Of a stretch of 8,978 nt of DNA, positions 7,190 to 8,978 are shown in pieces. Both the position numbers and the translations under genes were made by a program. Positions within the stretch are counted from its first letter, which is position 1; every line of letters begins with the position of its first letter. Where the stretch lies: the NCBI GenBank assembly GCA_023264135.1, contig JALQSZ010000049.1, positions 1 to 8,978 on the forward strand, given 5' to 3'. Origin of the DNA: Acidimicrobiales bacterium. GTDB taxonomy: Bacteria; Actinomycetota; Acidimicrobiia; Acidimicrobiales; Acidimicrobilacustridaceae. The notes below the pieces were generated by a model. It made no database searches and had not been told where the DNA came from. It saw nothing but the letters and a program-made list of their open reading frames with translations.

Positions 7190-7195
7190 AGCCTA
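7190..7195 (-). promoter_or_regulatory. Candidate -10 element of pabB (near-leaderless)
   Basis: On the minus strand TAGGCT (pattern TANNNT) lies nine bases before GTG 7180, so transcription would begin within about three bases of the start codon. This would explain why no ribosome binding site is present. No convincing -35 box is seen 17-18 bp upstream. Confidence 0.35.
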
Positions 7196-7216
7196 CGGCG
7201 AGAGGTGACAACTCCA

Positions 7217-7224
7217 CAGGCCTG
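7217..7224. promoter_or_regulatory. Central palindrome in the divergent pabB/LCP intergenic region
   Basis: CAGGCCTG is a perfect 8-bp palindrome almost exactly in the middle of the 82-bp gap (7181-7262). It is flanked by two direct TGACA copies (7206-7210 and 7223-7227). It could be an operator for both genes, but a palindrome this short occurs by chance often enough that no regulator is claimed. Confidence 0.15.
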
Positions 7225-7249
7225 ACACGGAGGTTCGAAGGGGCTCCGG

Positions 7250-7255
7250 TAGTGT
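7250..7255 (+). promoter_or_regulatory. Candidate -10 element of the LCP gene (leaderless)
   Basis: TAGTGT (pattern TANNNT) ends seven bases before GTG 7263, the distance expected if transcription starts at or next to the first base of the start codon. There is no Shine-Dalgarno sequence in front of the GTG, which agrees with leaderless translation. No -35 box is found at normal spacing. Confidence 0.4.
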
Positions 7256-7262
7256 TCGGCCC

Positions 7263-8435
7263 GTGCGTCGCCCCTCCCGCACGTGGCCTCAACGGCTGCT
7301 GCTCTCTCTCAACATTGTGATCGTCATGGCCTGCCTGCTCGCGGCAGGCGGTTTGGCGTGGGCCTACAACCAGGCCAGTGCGCTGCCTCGCATTGATGTC
7401 GGCACGTCGTTGGAAGCTCCGAGTGCGCCGGGCGAGGCAATGAATATCTTGCTCGTGGGTATTGACGACGGCATGGGACTCGCAGAGGGCGATCCTGTTC
7501 TTCGTGGACGCAGTAAGTCGCTCAACACCGACACGATCATGATCCTTCGGGTTGAGCCGAAGACGCAGCAAGCCGCGCTGCTTTCGCTGCCCCGAGATCT
7601 TTGGGTCGATATTGCCGGTGGGGGACAAGGTCGAATTAACACCGCACTTGCACTGGGTGGACCCGAACGATTGATCCAGACCATCAATCAGGACTTCGGC
7701 ATTCCGATCAATCACTACGTGATGGTCGATTTCCAAGGCTTTGAAGCATTGGTGAAAGCCATCAACGGCGTACCGGTGTATTTCAACTATCCGTCGCGAG
7801 ACCAAGCAACCGGACTTTTCCAGTACGACACCGGCTGCCAAGTCCTCACCGGCGAGCAGGCGCTTGCGTTTGCTCGTTCGCGGCACTTTGAAATCTCTCG
7901 CGACAACATGAAGACATGGCAAGAAGATCCAACGAGTGACTTTGGACGCGTTACTCGCCAGCAGCAGTTCATTCGTGCTGCACTCAAGAAAGCCGTTGCT
8001 CAAGGTGTTCGCAATCCGTTCATCTTGAAAGATTTCCTCGAGATCGCGCAGAAGAACGTCACGCTCGATACTGAGTTCACGATTCAAGATCTCGTCGATC
8101 TTGGTTCTCAGTTCCGCACCTTTGACCCCGATGCTCTGGTGAGTTTTACGCCGGTCGCTTCGGGAACGTTCAAGGGTGCAGCAAGTGTTCTCGAATTGAA
8201 TGTCGCGGCGTCGCAACCGATGTTCGATGTGTTCCGCGGACTCCGTCCGATTCCGTCGCCGAATGCCGCTCCAGATTTGAGTGCACTGACCACGACAACG
8301 ACCGCTGGAACCACAGCATCGACTGCCGGTGGTGCGCCTACGACGATGGCGACGACGTCAACGACTCAGGCCATCACCACAACGTCGATGAGCGATTTCA
8401 TCCCTCGCATTCCTGAGGGACAAACCTGCAGTTGA
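7263..8435 (+). CDS. LytR-CpsA-Psr (LCP) family cell-wall glycan ligase with threonine-rich C-terminal tail
   Basis: A 390-residue membrane-anchored enzyme of the family that moves glycan from a polyprenyl-pyrophosphate carrier to peptidoglycan or other wall acceptors, outside the membrane. A short basic N-terminus (RRPSR) precedes one membrane helix (about 12-34), giving an N-in, C-out topology. The LCP domain (about 60-245) has LLVGIDD, LNTDTIMILRV (Asp90), LSLPRDLWV (Arg111-Asp112), GRINTALALGG (Arg124), GCQVLTGEQALAFARSRH (191-208) and DFGRVTRQQQFIRA (226-239); these Arg/Asp residues bind the pyrophosphate and metal in the family. The usual LytR_C domain is absent. Instead there is a Thr-rich tail (341-376) ending in GQTCS. 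Cys192 and Cys389 are the only cysteines outside the membrane helix. GTG 7263 is chosen because it follows a -10-like TAGTGT at leaderless spacing. The adjacent GDP-fucose synthase supports a surface-glycan role; the acceptor is unknown. Confidence 0.92.
   Translation: MRRPSRTWPQRLLLSLNIVIVMACLLAAGGLAWAYNQASALPRIDVGTSLEAPSAPGEAMNILLVGIDDGMGLAEGDPVLRGRSKSLNTDTIMILRVEPKTQQAALLSLPRDLWVDIAGGGQGRINTALALGGPERLIQTINQDFGIPINHYVMVDFQGFEALVKAINGVPVYFNYPSRDQATGLFQYDTGCQVLTGEQALAFARSRHFEISRDNMKTWQEDPTSDFGRVTRQQQFIRAALKKAVAQGVRNPFILKDFLEIAQKNVTLDTEFTIQDLVDLGSQFRTFDPDALVSFTPVASGTFKGAASVLELNVAASQPMFDVFRGLRPIPSPNAAPDLSALTTTTTAGTTASTAGGAPTTMATTSTTQAITTTSMSDFIPRIPEGQTCS
8283..8390 (+). repeat. Threonine-rich low-complexity coding segment (LCP residues 341-376)
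   Basis: Within 36 codons, 17 encode Thr, mixed with Ala, Ser and Gly, using ACC, ACG and ACA codons in no fixed repeat unit. It lies between the folded LCP domain and a 14-residue end (SDFIPRIPEGQTCS). It probably forms an extended stalk outside the cell, possibly O-glycosylated. Such tracts are prone to length change between strains. Confidence 0.6.
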
Positions 8436-8439
8436 GGTC

Positions 8440-8978
8440 TTAGACAGGGCGAGCTTCGGCTTCGGCTCTGTTTGCGAGATACCAATCGAGGGTTTGGCGT
8501 AGACCGTCGTCGAAGGTTGTGCCTGCGGTAAAGCCGAACTGTTCGCGGGCTCGTGATCCATCGACGCCGCGGCGAGGTTGGCCGTCGGGCTTTGTCGTGT
8601 CCCAGCGAACTTCGCCTTCGAATTCGACAAGTTTCACGATGATCTCAACAAGTTCGCGAATGGGAAGTTCGCGGTCGGCGCCGAGATTGACGGGTTGATC
8701 GTCGTTGTAGAACTCGGCAGCGAGGACGATGCCTTCGGCAGCATCGTCGACATAGAGAAATTCGCGACTGGCTGAACCTGTACCCCACACGTCGAGGTGA
8801 TCTGCACCGGACTCTTTCGCATCAACTGCCTTCTTGATGAGGGCAGGGATGACATGAGAAACGGCGGGATGGAACTTGTCGCGCGGGCCGTACAAGTTTG
8901 TCGGCATCAGGTAGATCGCGTCTTGTCCGTACTGCGCGCGATTGGCCTGCACCTGCACGAGTTGCGCCAACTTCGCGA
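8440..8978 (-). CDS. fcl: GDP-L-fucose synthase, 5'-partial (C-terminal 178 residues)
   Basis: An extended short-chain dehydrogenase/reductase that, in GDP-L-fucose synthase, epimerises and reduces GDP-4-keto-6-deoxymannose with NADPH in the cytosol. The frame is open to the window edge, so the N-terminal NADPH-binding fold is missing. The first visible residues, AKLA, should be the end of the catalytic YxxxK motif with its Lys; the Tyr lies just outside. Also visible are MPTNLYGPRDKFHP, SHVIPALIKK with the family's catalytic His, VWGTGSASREFLYVDDAAEGIVLA, and WDTTKPDGQPRRGVD. About 177 residues follow the Lys, close to the E. coli enzyme. The partner GDP-mannose 4,6-dehydratase would be expected nearby but is not in the window. 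The gene ends 4 bp from the convergent LCP gene. A GDP-6-deoxytalose or other epimerase/reductase is less likely given these motifs. Confidence 0.92.
   Translation of the reverse strand, partial: AKLAQLVQVQANRAQYGQDAIYLMPTNLYGPRDKFHPAVSHVIPALIKKAVDAKESGADHLDVWGTGSASREFLYVDDAAEGIVLAAEFYNDDQPVNLGADRELPIRELVEIIVKLVEFEGEVRWDTTKPDGQPRRGVDGSRAREQFGFTAGTTFDDGLRQTLDWYLANRAEAEARPV
8444..8473 (+). terminator. Possible weak hairpin after the LCP gene
   Basis: In plus-strand RNA, ACAGGGC (8444-8450) can pair with GCTCTGT (8465-8471), a 7-bp stem with one G-U pair and a 14-base loop, followed by only three T. It lies 8 bp beyond the LCP stop and inside the last codons of the convergent fucose synthase gene. 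Weak as a terminator. Confidence 0.25.

Noticed and set aside
6870..8216. A 448-codon open frame on the minus strand running through the pabB 5' end, the intergenic gap and most of the LCP gene.
   Set aside because: It is long, but its product is Arg-rich without recognisable motifs and lies opposite or out of frame with two genes that carry full family signatures. It is best explained as a shadow of codon bias.
8968..8970. TTG (minus strand) at 8970 as the start of the fucose synthase gene.
   Set aside because: The two upstream codons encode Ala-Lys of the expected YxxxK motif and the frame is open to the window end; the gene is cut by the edge.
1..8978. CRISPR arrays, tRNA/rRNA genes, insertion sequences, attachment sites, riboswitches, toxin-antitoxin or defence genes.
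   Set aside because: Reading both strands and all gaps gave no repeats with spacers, no cloverleaf-like segment, no transposase or integrase motif, and no gap long enough for a structured leader.

Overview
The window looks like a compact stretch of chromosomal core genome from a moderately G+C-rich actinobacterium. The pointers are frequent GTG starts, an AccA3-type biotin carboxylase/carrier subunit beside a stand-alone biotin ligase, an LpdA-like flavoprotein disulfide reductase, a diaminopentanoate-dehydrogenase-like protein common in mycobacteria and relatives, and a LytR-CpsA-Psr (LCP) protein with a threonine-rich tail. The tail and overall style recall Acidimicrobiia, but that is an impression and not proof. 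I see no mobile element, CRISPR array, tRNA, rRNA or prophage gene, and no non-coding gap longer than 82 bp.

Layout. (1) 1-2734, plus strand: an lpdA-like oxidoreductase cut by the left window edge, an RDD-family membrane protein overlapping its 3' end, then a DapB-like/amine dehydrogenase-like oxidoreductase with its own ribosome binding site. (2) 2741-5325: a divergent pair, the acyl-CoA carboxylase alpha subunit (minus) and biotin-protein ligase birA (plus), with annotated starts only 5 bp apart. (3) 5322-7180, minus strand: the folate (p-aminobenzoate) pair pabB-pabC, joined by a GTGA stop/start overlap. (4) 7263-8978: an LCP cell-wall ligase (plus) facing the 3' end of a GDP-L-fucose synthase gene (minus) that runs off the right edge.

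Functional links. BirA is expected to biotinylate Lys554 of the adjacent carboxylase subunit. PabB makes aminodeoxychorismate (with a PabA encoded elsewhere) and PabC converts it to p-aminobenzoate for folate. The LCP protein and GDP-fucose synthase both belong to surface-glycan assembly. Strand switches five times in nine genes. All three convergent junctions are 6 bp apart or less, and one is a four-base CTAG serving as the stop codon of both genes. From memory, the set lpdA, accA, birA, LCP plus a sugar-nucleotide reductase resembles the Rv3265c-Rv3303c region of Mycobacterium tuberculosis. I found no convincing new biological system; the points worth a second look are gene-junction architecture, probable leaderless promoters, and the LCP tail.
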